A DNA stretch of 64,000 nt from Salinarimonas sp052380005 (GCA_052380005.1 JBQTCJ010000016.1), one strand, 5' to 3'; counted from the first letter of the stretch, positions 24,641 to 34,079 are shown. Notes: generated by a model from the sequence alone, not told the origin. A program made the numbers and translations.

Positions 24641-25312
24641 TCACCCGGTCGGCAGCAGGTCTCGTCGGTCGGTGGTGATGGCGGAGGGCGCACGTACGGC
24701 GCCGGCTATCGCGCATATTCGGGAGACCCGGCGTACCGGCGTCTCCGGCCCGAGCGGGGCGTCGAGATCGACGGCGACGAGCCCCTCGCAGGCGAGCGCC
24801 AGCACGGCGGCGACGCCGTCGACGGCACCGCGGGCGGCGGAGGCGGCCTCGATGAGCGGCAGCGTGCCGGCCTCGTCGAGGGCGGCGAGGATGCGCACGC
24901 GGTCGCCTGCGCCGACACGAACACGCCGGCAGGACGCAATGAGGCGCATGGTGGTGAAGCGCGGCTCGGCGCGCAGCGTCGCGGCGGTTTCGAGCCGGTA
25001 GCCGTGGCCGGCGGCCGCGGCCGCATCGGCGATCGCCTGCGTGGGCGCCGGCAAGGCCGACGCATCCGGAACGACGTCGGCGAGGATCGACGCTCCGCCC
25101 TCGAGGACGAGCCGATAGGCCGGCTGATGACCGATCCCGCCGGTGAACTCGAGCGTGACGTCGCCGCGCGAGACGGCGACGATCTCCGGATCGAGGTCGC
25201 AGAGCGTGAGGAAGTCCGCGCCCAGCCGGCTCGCCGTCGGCAAGCGGCCGGCGGCCTTGCGGCTCGGGGCGCCTCGGCGGGTGGGACTGGGAAAGGAATT
25301 GGAAGTGGTCAC
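24641..25312 (-). CDS. TnsA-like paralogue lacking catalytic residues
   Basis: A 223-residue protein whose layout parallels the TnsA-like nuclease at 20942-21622. The segment FLTLCDLDPEIVAVSRGDV (about residues 34-52) corresponds to the helix-strand before the QSP stretch. GHQPAYRLVLEGGASILADV (61-80) corresponds to the strands that carry D88 and K104 there. At those places this protein has Y/R and V, and glycine replaces the glutamate, so nuclease activity is unlikely. A C-terminal helical segment follows (LDEAGTLPLIEAASAARGAV). The assignment rests on pattern, not on a database match. GTG start with GGGAGA upstream; first gene of the protease operon. Confidence 0.5.
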   Translation of the reverse strand: MTTSNSFPSPTRRGAPSRKAAGRLPTASRLGADFLTLCDLDPEIVAVSRGDVTLEFTGGIGHQPAYRLVLEGGASILADVVPDASALPAPTQAIADAAAAAGHGYRLETAATLRAEPRFTTMRLIASCRRVRVGAGDRVRILAALDEAGTLPLIEAASAARGAVDGVAAVLALACEGLVAVDLDAPLGPETPVRRVSRICAIAGAVRAPSAITTDRRDLLPTG

Positions 25313-25351
25313 GAAGGGTCTCCCATGCGGCTGCGCGCAGGATCGGGCTCG

Positions 25352-25375
25352 CGGGCCCGACGGAAGACGGGCCCG
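25352..25375. promoter_or_regulatory. paired 8-bp palindromes upstream of the protease operon
   Basis: CGGGCCCG occurs at 25352-25359 and again at 25368-25375, 16 bp start to start. It lies 40-63 bp upstream of the degenerate TnsA-like gene, so it could be an operator or an RNA hairpin. A TTGACT box (minus strand, 25454-25459) is a possible -35 element without a good -10. The rest of 25313-25652 shows nothing else. Confidence 0.3.
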
Positions 25376-25652
25376 GCTCAGAGGGTGGCTACCCCTATGC
25401 GTATGGTTAGCACTTCGTTCATGGATCGAAGTAGGAACAGAAGTGGATCAGAGAGTCAACAGGCTTGGGAAGACATTTGGACAGGTGGCGCAGCGCACGC
25501 AATAGGTGGTGGGCTTCGGGTGGACCGATCCAAGGGTCGATGGCCCCCGTGCATCGCGCAATGCGTCAATGTGGAGACGACCCGCCGAGCATCTTGCACG
25601 GCTACGCCTGCGTACCGACATCTAGCGTGGCTTCAGCCGAGGAGAGATGTCG

Positions 25653-25898
25653 ATGAGCAAGGACCAAGATCGCATGATTTCGAAGAGATCGGATGGGAAG
25701 TGGGCCAACAAGCGGAATGACGCGAGCCGCGCTTCGACGCTGCACAACACGCAGCGGGACGCGATCGACGCCGCTCGACGAATGCTGGGCAACCAGGGCG
25801 GCGGGGAGATGAGCATCCAGCGCGCGAAAGGAGGCATTCGCGCCAAGGACACAGTCTCACCCGGACGAGATCCGAACCCGCCACGCGACAAACGCTGA
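25653..25898 (+). CDS. DUF2188 domain protein
   Basis: An 81-residue protein matching the small DUF2188 family: RSDGKWANKRNDASRAS, a helix TLHNTQRDAIDAARRML, and a C-terminal ERxxGxIRxKDTVSPGRDPNPPR-type tail, seen here as RAKGGIRAKDTVSPG. The function of the family is unknown; members are frequent on mobile elements. ATG 25653 is preferred over ATG 25647 because GAGGAG at 25639-25644 is eight bases upstream of it. Confidence 0.7.
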   Translation: MSKDQDRMISKRSDGKWANKRNDASRASTLHNTQRDAIDAARRMLGNQGGGEMSIQRAKGGIRAKDTVSPGRDPNPPRDKR

Positions 25899-26079
25899 GC
25901 CGAATGCCGATTCCACGCTGCTGATGCTCAACCGAGGCAGCAGGGGGGCTATGCTATGCATGGCCGCGACTTCACGCAGGCGTCAGGCGCAAAATCATTG
26001 ACGAAATGGCTGAGAGCGACACCGACCGCCAGTCCGCGAATCACCAACACGCGAGCCATTAGACGGAGATAGTCGACCG

Positions 26080-27150
26080 ATGACACGTGGCGAAGAGATG
26101 ATCTCCGAGTTCGATTCGGCACTTGCAGCGCTTGAACATCTGCAGCTTCAGCACTATTCCGACGCTGACGTCCGCCATATCGTTGAGCGTCTTGGATCTA
26201 AAGTCGAGCGCTTCTTCAAGTCAGCAATCTTCCCGGGATCGGCAACAACTGAGACGTTTGATGTACTAATTAATAGATTAAAATCAATTGGTATCAGCAA
26301 AGCGCACCGAGGCCGCCTTCATGCATTGCGTGAGCTATACAACTTAGCCAAACACGATCCAAGTCAAGCAATTCGACTAAAAAATACGATGCATTCAGTT
26401 TTGGAAGCTCGACAGTCCATTCAGGAACTAGTCGATTTCAAAATCGGAATGACAGCGGAACGTATTGAGACCGTTGTCAGCCGATTTCTATGGATATCAG
26501 CTTACGACGTATATCACGCGGGCGTAAGTGAGGTATATGTAAGCTTGCCCTTGACTAAAGAGGTATTTGCAACTCATTTAGATGTTTTTTGGATAAAGGG
26601 CCTGGAATGGGATGAACTCAAGGCCGAGCTTCTTGAGACAGGATCATTTTTTTATGGATCTGAGCATTTTGACCCCGAAGTTTATGATCGCTTCAAAGAA
26701 GGTGACTTTATCAACGCCGGCGTCTGGGATGGAGAATATCGAAATCTTATTCAGATCATGTCAAAATATGATGACAGGCCAACGGCCGGTCAATTACTCC
26801 CGTTTCTTCGACGGGACCATAACTATGTCGCGGTCCTCACGGCCATCGGCCTTGCCGGCGTTGATGTTGCTAGAGCGGCTTCCAGTTCCCTGACAAAAGA
26901 TGCGCTGGAGGCCGCCATTCTTGACCGGGCGGATCAAGTGTATGCGATGCCGAGCGAGCAGCCCTGGGTGAAAAAGGCAGCTGATGACTTGGCGGAGTTG
27001 ATCGTTCAGCTACCGTTCGCATCTTGGCCTCAGATTAGCGGCCCATTCTGGAACCTTTGGAACCCAAAACCGCTCACCACGGCCGCAACCCTAAGAAAAG
27101 AGGCGCAGCGGTATGTGATTTATGACGCAACTCGAATTGTAATCGTGTGA
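26080..27150 (+). CDS. unknown AT-rich gene, mostly helical protein
   Basis: A 356-residue protein with no family that I recognise. It is acidic, helical and soluble. The N-terminal region contains RGRLHALRELYNLAKHDPS (about residues 76-94), which recalls the R-x-H region of HEPN-like helical bundles but has too long a spacing to assign. The gene is clearly AT-rich (codons ending in A or T are common) against GC-rich neighbours, so it was probably acquired separately. It is convergent with the large helicase gene, whose stop lies 29 bp downstream. Confidence 0.6.
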   Translation: MTRGEEMISEFDSALAALEHLQLQHYSDADVRHIVERLGSKVERFFKSAIFPGSATTETFDVLINRLKSIGISKAHRGRLHALRELYNLAKHDPSQAIRLKNTMHSVLEARQSIQELVDFKIGMTAERIETVVSRFLWISAYDVYHAGVSEVYVSLPLTKEVFATHLDVFWIKGLEWDELKAELLETGSFFYGSEHFDPEVYDRFKEGDFINAGVWDGEYRNLIQIMSKYDDRPTAGQLLPFLRRDHNYVAVLTAIGLAGVDVARAASSSLTKDALEAAILDRADQVYAMPSEQPWVKKAADDLAELIVQLPFASWPQISGPFWNLWNPKPLTTAATLRKEAQRYVIYDATRIVIV

Positions 27151-27179
27151 ACTAAACAGGAAGCGAGAGTGCTAGCGCC

Positions 27180-30100
27180 TTACTCTGCAGCCACTGACAC
27201 CGCATCGAAAATCTCCTCGACGAGCACCTCCTGCTCGGCGCCGTTGACCTCATAAGCGACGACCTCGTCGACGCCCGCGCCGAGAAGCGCCTGGGCGAGC
27301 GGCTGCCCGACGTGCACGACGCCCTTATCGGGTGCGTTCTCCCGATCGGAGATGACGATGGTCATGACCTTGTCGCGGTCGAGGTAGCGGACGCGCACGG
27401 TCGCCCCCGGCGTGACGACGAGACCACCGTAGAGGCCACGCATGCTCTCCTGGTCCCCGCCGACATCGGCGGCCGGGGCCGTGTCGGGTGCGGCGGCCAT
27501 CCGTTCGGCGATGGCGAACAGCTCCTCGCGCAGCCCCTGCTCTCGCCGCTCCTCGACGAAGGGCTCGAACGTGATGCCGGGATCGGTGACGCCGACGAGC
27601 CCGCCCGTCGCCTCCTGCACCAGAGCGGCTGCCGTCTCGCCTGCCGGCGCGGCCGCGGCCTGCGGCACAGCCGAGTACTCCGGCGGCGCCAACGGGACAG
27701 GCGGCACCTCGGCCGCGACTTCTGCATCCGGCCTCGCGACGGCATCATCGCCAGCCGGCAAGTCCTCCGCGATCGGAAGATCGGTGGCATCATCCATGGG
27801 AAGGCCGCCGGCGCCGACGAGCTTGCCGCCTGCGACGCGCCGATACTCGGTGTAGACGTCCGGCGAGGCGTCGGCTCCGATCGGCTGGATGCCGAGCCGT
27901 TCCAGAGTGGCGACGAGGTCGCTCCACCAGAACTCGGCCTCGGTATTCCACTGGGAGCCGAATACCCGCCAGAACACCCATCCGGCGCGCTCGAGGGCGG
28001 CCTGGCGGCGCATGTCGTCGTCCCAGCGATCGGGTCCGTGGAACTTGTCGCCATCGAGCTCGATCGCGAGCCGCCGGTCCTCGGCGCCCTCGACGACCAA
28101 GTCGATTGCATAGGGTCCCGCTTCGACCTGAGAGCGGACGCGGTAGCCGGCGTCGAGGAGGCGGCGGCAAACGTCGCGCTCTAGCCCCGATTGGCAGCGA
28201 TCGAGCACGCCCTTGCCGTCGAGCTTGCGGCCCGAGGGCATGGGCTGGGCGAAGTGCTCGATGACCTGACGCTTCAGGTCCTCTGCCTTGAGCTGGGAGA
28301 CCGCGAGCGACCGGACGAGGTAGACCCGGTCGCGCCCGCGGCTCATCGCGACGTTGAAACGCTGGGCCATGGAGCGGGCGGTCAATGCAGGGACCTTGCC
28401 CGCCTGCACCATCGACAGAAAGACGATGTCGCGTTCCTGGCCCTGCATAGTCCGGCTGTCGCCGCAAATGATGCGGTGCCGCTCGATCGCCTCGTGCCCG
28501 ATCATGGGGTGGCTGATGAGCGCGCGCTCGACCTGCTCGGCCTGCACGGACCCGACGAGGGAGATGACAGCGATCGTCCGGTGGCGCATGGCAGGGTCTG
28601 TAACGATCTTGGCGATCTCCTCGACGATGACGTCGCGCTCCTGCGGGTTCCATTTCGACTTGTACACGCCGTCGGCGACGAAGATGTCGATCAGGGGCGG
28701 ATCCAGTCGCTCGGAGGCCTTCGGGATGCGAAGCGGGATGAGGCGGCCGCCGTAGAAGCGGGTCGAGAACTGAATGATCGGCGCGACGCAGCGGAAGTGC
28801 TCCCGCAGCATGACATGCGCCGACGGAAACATCATCGACGCGATGTCGAAGATCGAAGTGTCCTGGTCGATGGCGTTGCGAATCGTGATATGCCGTAGAT
28901 ACTGCGCCCGCAGGGCGTCGATCTGAGCCTGGGGCATTCCGACCGAGGACGGGCTCACCTGCTGCTCGTCCCCGACGACGAGCCACTTCTTGCCGCGTGC
29001 CAGGGCGCCCAAGGCGGTCACGTCGGACTGAGAGGCCTCGTCGAGGACGACGAGGTCGAACGAGCCGAGGGTCGCGGGCAACTGCTCGGCGACGCGATAT
29101 TCCGGCATGATCCAGACCGGCGCCGCGGGCGCGGCGTCGAGCGCCGCCTCTCGAATCTGACGTCGCCAGCGGTGCGCGCTCTGCCCTGTACCTGCGCCCA
29201 GGTTGCGCATAGCGGTCGTGAACAAGACGAGCGCCTGCTTGATCTTGTCCGTCAGGTGCCCCTTCAGGCCCCGAAGTGTGCGCTCCCGGATCAGCCTTTC
29301 GAAGCGCCGCGCGCGGCGGGTGACAAGCTCCGCCTTCCGCGCGGACAGGGTCGCCGGGTTCTCGAGGCCCAGGATGCCGTCGATCCTGTGGCGCGCAGCC
29401 GCCCAGGCCCAGGCCTTCTCCCAGTCGGGCCGCACGATCTCCCGGGTGTCGAGGGACGGATCGGCAAGCCTCTTCGCCCAAGCGGGTGCGCCGAGCTTCG
29501 CCAACAGCTCGAGACACGCGGAGAACTCTTCAAGCGCCTTGGAGCGCCCCGCCAGATGCTGCAGCTCGCGGGTGAGCGCAGCACGGGCTTCGACGATTTC
29601 GGGCTCTGTACATGTCCCCTCGGCGATGGCTCGGGCGAGGTCGGCCATGTTGTCGAACAGGGGCCCTCGTCCGCTGTCTGCAATATTGCGCATGGTCTCG
29701 AGCGCCGGATGGGTCCGGTCGGCATCGTCCTTCAGGTTGGCCCGGAAGGCGAAGAGGATCGGCGCTAAGTCGCCCGAGCGAACCGCCTTGTCGACGTCCA
29801 ACCCGTAGGGAAAGAGAGACGACACGACCTGACAAATCGTCGGAGCGGCGGCGGCAAGATCACAGGCTCGTTCGAACTCCTCGCGCAGACGTTTGACGGC
29901 GGCGAGGAACTCGTCCGGATCGTCCGCCAAGCGGGGAAGACGAGGCTCTTCGTTCCACTGAGCGAAGAAGCGGTCGTGCTCGGCCCGCCAGCGCCGATAA
30001 GCCTTGACCCGGCTCCAATCCTCCGGGGTGCGCGGGGCCGCGTCACCGATCCGGACTTCGTCGAGGGTCCGCTTGAGATCCTGCGCGAAGAGCGCGGCTG

Positions 30101-32468
30101 CAAACCCGAACGGCTTCTCCCCAGCTGCGAGACGGGCGACAGCCATTTCGAGCTTTTCCGCCCTCTCACCGGATCCGAAATCCGGGATCCGGATCGGTTG
30201 GGGCGAGATCCGCGCCCGAAAGACCGCGAGTTCGACTACTCGGTCAATCCAGCCGCGCACGGGACCGGCGTGTCCCCCTGCGAGTTCCTCCTCGACGAGC
30301 CTGGCGTACAGGTGGCTCGCCGACGGAGAGAACTGGCTGATTTCCGCCGAAATTTTGATAAGGTGGACATGCGCCTCGCGGGCCCGTCGTTCGTCTTCGA
30401 GCGTATCGAGAACGAGCAGCGGCGCGCCGCTGTAGTCCTCGGCGGCCGCCAGCTTCCGGCTCGCTTCGTGGCGCATCGCCGCAGTGAGGTCCGCCGTCTT
30501 CGGCAGAACCTCCGGCGCCGGAAACGACGAACCGAGATAGACGAGATCGCCCCCGAGGTCGGAACGGAGTTGAACGATCCGGTCGACGAGTTCGCCGAGC
30601 CGGGTCCCGCTCCCGTCCGCCGCTGGTCGATCCGTGAACCATGCAAATTGCGGCTCCTCCTCCGCGAGAACACGCGCGAGGTCCATCGGAAGGTAATCGG
30701 TCCCGCTGTAATCGACCGCCCCGAGGTTGGCCCTGGCGATGTCGCCGAGGGAAGCGTCGATCCCGACGATCTCCTGCTCAAGCCGGACGATCTCGTCCTG
30801 AATCTCGATGATGCGCCGCTCGATCTCATGCGTCTGCGCGGACGCGGCCTCGCCGGCCAAGGCCTGGACGGCTTCCTCGAGCTGCTTTGCACCCTCGCGG
30901 TCCGAGTGCACGACGGCGATGGTCATGGTGCGGAGCTCGGCGGGCAACTTGTCCTGCACGGCCGCAATGGCCTCGGCGGTGCGTGCGGTGACGAGCACGC
31001 GCCGGCCCGTCGCCATATAGTGGGCGATGACGTTGGCGATGGTGTGCGTCTTGCCGGTGCCCGGCGGCCCCTTCACGACGGCAATGTCTTCGCGCTCAAG
31101 GGTGTCGACGATCTCGGCCTGCTCGGCATTGAACGGTAGGGGAAAGAAGTAGGCCGACCTCTTCGCGACCGCCGGCTCGGGCTCGCCCCGAACTCCTCCT
31201 CCGCTCCCGCGACCGGCGCCCGCGCCTCCGCCGTTCCGGCTGTCATTCTCGGTGCCGAACTCCGTGCGGGTGAAGCCCCAGTCCACGAGGTTGACGCCGG
31301 CGTCGATCTTCTCGTCCGACGGCGGCTTCACCAAGCCGACCAGCGGCTTCTGAAGGCGATCCTCGGAGGCCTTCCGGATCTCCTGCTCGATGCGCCTCAG
31401 ATCCTGCTGGCGCAGGTCCTCGGAGCGCGGACGGGCGTAAATCACCCAGGTGCCGTAGACGGCGAGCTCGCCCGCCGGCAGCGGTAGCTTTTCCCCAAGT
31501 GGCACCTCGACCGCCGGAACGAAGCGCGCCGACGACGAGAGGCGATTGGCGGCCCCGATGAGGATGTCCTCGAAGCTCACCGGGTCGTGCGGATGAAGCG
31601 GCACGTCCGGATCGGCGGCGCGCGCATCGACTTGGCTGGAGAGCGGCCCTTGCGCTCGGTCGGCTTCTGCGAGTTCGATCGCCCGGAAAGGACGCAGGTT
31701 GACCACGGCCGGAAGTGAGCGGGGCCCGACGACGAGCGTCCCGTCTTCCTCCAAGAGAAGCTCGCACGGCTTCTCGATCAGGGGCATGTCGATCTGCGGC
31801 AGCTCTTCGGGCTCCCACCGGGCGACACCAATGCCCCAGACGACCTCCGGAACATTGGAATCGCTACCCGCCTGCATCAGGCTGTGGAGCCGGTAGAGCA
31901 CCTGGTAGAGAGCGATCGTGCGCCGCCGGGGGCGCTCCGAATCCGCCCAGGGCTGCCACCTGCGCGCCTTCCACTCGTCGAAGAGCGCCTGCCATTCCGG
32001 CATGCGCTCGGTCCTGAGGACGACGTACACATGGGTCGCCGAGACCGGCGGGTCGACGTCGTTGCCGTCCTCGTCCTGCTGGCGCTCCGCCCGCGTCCGG
32101 TACGGATGGACGTCGGCCTCCTCAAGGATGCCAGCCTCGGCGAGATCGGACGCCTCCTCGACGGTCACGACCAGCGCGACCCGGTCCTCGAGGCGAGGCC
32201 CGCGGACCGGGTCGTCCAGATCGCCGACGACCCATCCGTCGAAGATCGGATCGGGCCCGGGCCCCTCCGTCGGCCGGAGGCGATCGATCGCGAGCCAAGT
32301 CTCATCCCGACCGAAGCGGATGCCCGGCAGATCGGCGATCTCCTTCTGGTGAAAAACGCCGAGCCCGTACTCGGCGAGGCGCATGGTCGTCTTTTCGCGC
32401 GCCTTCAGCAGCTCCGCTGCGAAGTGAACGAGGCCCGAGAGGCGTTCGCGGTCGGTAGGCTCGGTCAT
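27180..32468 (-). CDS. SF1 helicase fused to a DUF559-type nuclease and a GreA/GreB C-like domain
   Basis: A 1762-residue protein. The first 450 residues resemble the regulatory part of defence-associated DNA2/NAM7-type helicases. Walker A VKGPPGTGKT is near residue 465 and Walker B FDLVVLDEAS near 1140; motif VI is RFNVAMSRGRDRVYLV. A nuclease of the DUF559/MTES_1575 (Vsr-like) fold follows at about 1430-1530 (YAIDLVVEG, LAIELDGDKFHG, RRQAALERAGWVFWRVFGSQW). A proline/alanine-rich linker leads to a C-terminal domain (about 1675-1755) like GreA/GreB_C (VISDRENAPDKGVVHVGQPL, AQALLGAGVDEVV). Helicase-nuclease proteins of this type are common in phage-defence islands. The last fusion is unusual. 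Confidence 0.85.
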   Translation of the reverse strand: MTEPTDRERLSGLVHFAAELLKAREKTTMRLAEYGLGVFHQKEIADLPGIRFGRDETWLAIDRLRPTEGPGPDPIFDGWVVGDLDDPVRGPRLEDRVALVVTVEEASDLAEAGILEEADVHPYRTRAERQQDEDGNDVDPPVSATHVYVVLRTERMPEWQALFDEWKARRWQPWADSERPRRRTIALYQVLYRLHSLMQAGSDSNVPEVVWGIGVARWEPEELPQIDMPLIEKPCELLLEEDGTLVVGPRSLPAVVNLRPFRAIELAEADRAQGPLSSQVDARAADPDVPLHPHDPVSFEDILIGAANRLSSSARFVPAVEVPLGEKLPLPAGELAVYGTWVIYARPRSEDLRQQDLRRIEQEIRKASEDRLQKPLVGLVKPPSDEKIDAGVNLVDWGFTRTEFGTENDSRNGGGAGAGRGSGGGVRGEPEPAVAKRSAYFFPLPFNAEQAEIVDTLEREDIAVVKGPPGTGKTHTIANVIAHYMATGRRVLVTARTAEAIAAVQDKLPAELRTMTIAVVHSDREGAKQLEEAVQALAGEAASAQTHEIERRIIEIQDEIVRLEQEIVGIDASLGDIARANLGAVDYSGTDYLPMDLARVLAEEEPQFAWFTDRPAADGSGTRLGELVDRIVQLRSDLGGDLVYLGSSFPAPEVLPKTADLTAAMRHEASRKLAAAEDYSGAPLLVLDTLEDERRAREAHVHLIKISAEISQFSPSASHLYARLVEEELAGGHAGPVRGWIDRVVELAVFRARISPQPIRIPDFGSGERAEKLEMAVARLAAGEKPFGFAAALFAQDLKRTLDEVRIGDAAPRTPEDWSRVKAYRRWRAEHDRFFAQWNEEPRLPRLADDPDEFLAAVKRLREEFERACDLAAAAPTICQVVSSLFPYGLDVDKAVRSGDLAPILFAFRANLKDDADRTHPALETMRNIADSGRGPLFDNMADLARAIAEGTCTEPEIVEARAALTRELQHLAGRSKALEEFSACLELLAKLGAPAWAKRLADPSLDTREIVRPDWEKAWAWAAARHRIDGILGLENPATLSARKAELVTRRARRFERLIRERTLRGLKGHLTDKIKQALVLFTTAMRNLGAGTGQSAHRWRRQIREAALDAAPAAPVWIMPEYRVAEQLPATLGSFDLVVLDEASQSDVTALGALARGKKWLVVGDEQQVSPSSVGMPQAQIDALRAQYLRHITIRNAIDQDTSIFDIASMMFPSAHVMLREHFRCVAPIIQFSTRFYGGRLIPLRIPKASERLDPPLIDIFVADGVYKSKWNPQERDVIVEEIAKIVTDPAMRHRTIAVISLVGSVQAEQVERALISHPMIGHEAIERHRIICGDSRTMQGQERDIVFLSMVQAGKVPALTARSMAQRFNVAMSRGRDRVYLVRSLAVSQLKAEDLKRQVIEHFAQPMPSGRKLDGKGVLDRCQSGLERDVCRRLLDAGYRVRSQVEAGPYAIDLVVEGAEDRRLAIELDGDKFHGPDRWDDDMRRQAALERAGWVFWRVFGSQWNTEAEFWWSDLVATLERLGIQPIGADASPDVYTEYRRVAGGKLVGAGGLPMDDATDLPIAEDLPAGDDAVARPDAEVAAEVPPVPLAPPEYSAVPQAAAAPAGETAAALVQEATGGLVGVTDPGITFEPFVEERREQGLREELFAIAERMAAAPDTAPAADVGGDQESMRGLYGGLVVTPGATVRVRYLDRDKVMTIVISDRENAPDKGVVHVGQPLAQALLGAGVDEVVAYEVNGAEQEVLVEEIFDAVSVAAE

Positions 32469-32726
32469 TGAAGCGGCTCAGATAATCGAATGGAGGTTCG
32501 CCACGATGGCCAACGGGAAACATCGCCGCACGGGAACGGTGCGGTTAAGATCGTATCGCACGTTGGAGGCTCTGCAAATTGATAACCGCGGCAGCACGCA
32601 AGTTCGGCAGGGGAAAGCGCTGAAAGCTCGCGGGATGTCCGCAGCGATGCTGTTTGCCGGCGTCCCGCAGGTAGAACGACTGGTGCGCCCGTTGAAAGTT
32701 ACAGCACCCATAATGCATATCGCATG

Positions 32727-32755
32727 GGATCGGCGCGAGGCTCACGCGCCGATCC
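32727..32755 (-). terminator. 11-bp hairpin downstream of the small membrane protein gene
   Basis: GGATCGGCGCG and CGCGCCGATCC form a perfect 11-bp stem with a 7-base loop, 43 bp past the stop of the 82-residue gene. There is no strong U-run. The rest of 32469-32797 contains one open frame on the plus strand (from 32506) that I do not support. Confidence 0.45.
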
Positions 32756-32797
32756 GCACCATCAGGACGAGACGCATATGGTCCAGCAACCGGTGCG

Positions 32798-33046
32798 CTA
32801 CTGGCGCGCCGACGGGAGTGTTGTTACGCACGACGGAGACACAGATAGCTTGCCTTCAGTCGACGCCGAAACAGACGCGAGTGCCACAACGACGTCACGA
32901 ATCGAGACGATGGCCGCCAGAGCGATTGCGACGATCCCGAGGTATAGGATGATTTCGTGTGGCAACGTTAGCACCGCTGCTAGCACGCTTGCTCCTGCCG
33001 CCGCGCGGCGGCTCCTATAATCAGGGTTCCAAATCCCGGAAAGCAT
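32798..33046 (-). CDS. small membrane protein (82 residues)
   Basis: The ATG at 33044-33046 follows a textbook AGGAGGT five bases upstream, which is the best ribosome-binding site in the neighbourhood. The protein has a short basic N-terminus (WNPDYRSRRAAAG) and a long hydrophobic region that can form two membrane helices (VLAAVLTLPHEIILYLGIVA, then IALAAIVSIRDVVVALAS). A polar serine/threonine tail follows. There is no recognised family. It lies 331 bp downstream of the last cyclase gene on the same strand, so it might be an effector linked to that operon, or independent. Confidence 0.6.
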   Translation of the reverse strand: MLSGIWNPDYRSRRAAAGASVLAAVLTLPHEIILYLGIVAIALAAIVSIRDVVVALASVSASTEGKLSVSPSCVTTLPSARQ

Positions 33047-33377
33047 GAGCGACCTCCTGCTCGTACGATCGCAGCGGCTCGCCCGGCACCATGCGCGGCG
33101 AATCACGTTGCGTAGGCAAGAGACCACGCGGTCAGACACTCAGAGTTAACGGCCACTCCGACCGTCGGCAAAGCAGCATTGCACGGCATCCGGCTTCTCA
33201 AGCATGCTGTGCGAGGAACGCCGACTTTCCCGCAGACAGGCAAGAAGTCACGCTCGGCTCGATCAGTCGCGAAGCGCTAGCCCCGACCGGGCTCCGGCCG
33301 CAGCGTGGGGCATCCTCGTGAACAATGAGATGGGCCCCTATCGGTCTTGCCGAAGCACCGTCGTTCTGCATAGGCCG
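33047..33377. other. gap without supported gene
   Basis: Between the cyclase operon and the small membrane gene. It is mixed in composition, with no clear hairpin, tRNA or frame with coding character. It should contain the promoter of the 82-residue gene. Confidence 0.5.
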
Positions 33378-34079
33378 TCAGACCGACCACCACCATGTGG
33401 AACGATAGATCTCCATGTTGTCCATAGCGGTCCAAAGCCGCTTCTCCCACATCGACCGCTTGGGCGTACCATTTTCCTTGAGGTCCGCCTGGAGTCGGTT
33501 GTACGCTGTCCCCGTAATCCTAGTGGGAAAGTCGCTCCCCAGCGACGTGAGTTTAGCGGCATAGTTGGCCGCCCGTCCTACCCAGACGAGATCATTGTCG
33601 CCGCGTACGCCGGTCCTCGCGGCCCTTAGCGGACTTACATCGATACCAACGACATGCTTGACCTCAAAAAAATGGTTCGGGTACTGCGCCCTAAAAATTG
33701 GGTTCAAGATATTTTTGATGGCGTAGTTGATGCGTAATGCACATCGCGTAGCATCGGTAGTCTGCGTACCGCCGATGAAGACCGCCATCACGCGATCACC
33801 GTCGTAAGCCGTAATCGTCCCGCCGTCACTCCTGATGATCTTGGCAGCGCAGTGGAGGTACGTTTTGTAAACCTCAGCAGCGACCTGCCAGAACTCACTG
33901 TCCACCATATTCGTCGAACCGTCCAGGTCCGCGTAGAGCACCGTTGCCGGGTCGAGCTCCACAGCGTCGTTTCCGAGGCGGAGCGCTTCCGGAGCCGGAA
34001 CATAGCGGCCGACGCGAGTGCTCCATTGCTCTTGGAAAATCTTCGTAACCTCAGCCTTCAAGTCGTCGGCAAGCGGCAT
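33378..34079 (-). CDS. class III nucleotidyl cyclase, single domain (Pycsar cyclase-like)
   Basis: A 233-residue soluble protein that is essentially one class III cyclase domain. Metal-binding aspartates are D51 (VLYADLDGS) and D95 (AYDGDRVMAVF). The transition-state asparagine is N172 in VGRAANYAAKL, with K176 where adenylyl cyclases have arginine. The AANYAAKL pattern and the compact size recall the pyrimidine cyclases (PycC) of Pycsar phage defence, so the product could be cCMP or cUMP rather than cAMP; this is inference. It is the last gene of a four-gene operon, 47 bp behind the E2-like gene. Codon use is less GC-rich than the others. Confidence 0.8.
   Translation of the reverse strand: MPLADDLKAEVTKIFQEQWSTRVGRYVPAPEALRLGNDAVELDPATVLYADLDGSTNMVDSEFWQVAAEVYKTYLHCAAKIIRSDGGTITAYDGDRVMAVFIGGTQTTDATRCALRINYAIKNILNPIFRAQYPNHFFEVKHVVGIDVSPLRAARTGVRGDNDLVWVGRAANYAAKLTSLGSDFPTRITGTAYNRLQADLKENGTPKRSMWEKRLWTAMDNMEIYRSTWWWSV

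Noticed and set aside
26080..27150. HEPN RNase assignment for the AT-rich orphan
   Set aside because: The arginine-histidine spacing in RELYNLAKH is longer than the usual motif and no other HEPN feature is clear.
32506..32952. 148-residue plus-strand frame with GGAGG upstream, divergent from the helicase
   Set aside because: It crosses a strong hairpin and lies antisense to the better-supported 82-residue gene; codon use has no coding character and the protein resembles nothing.
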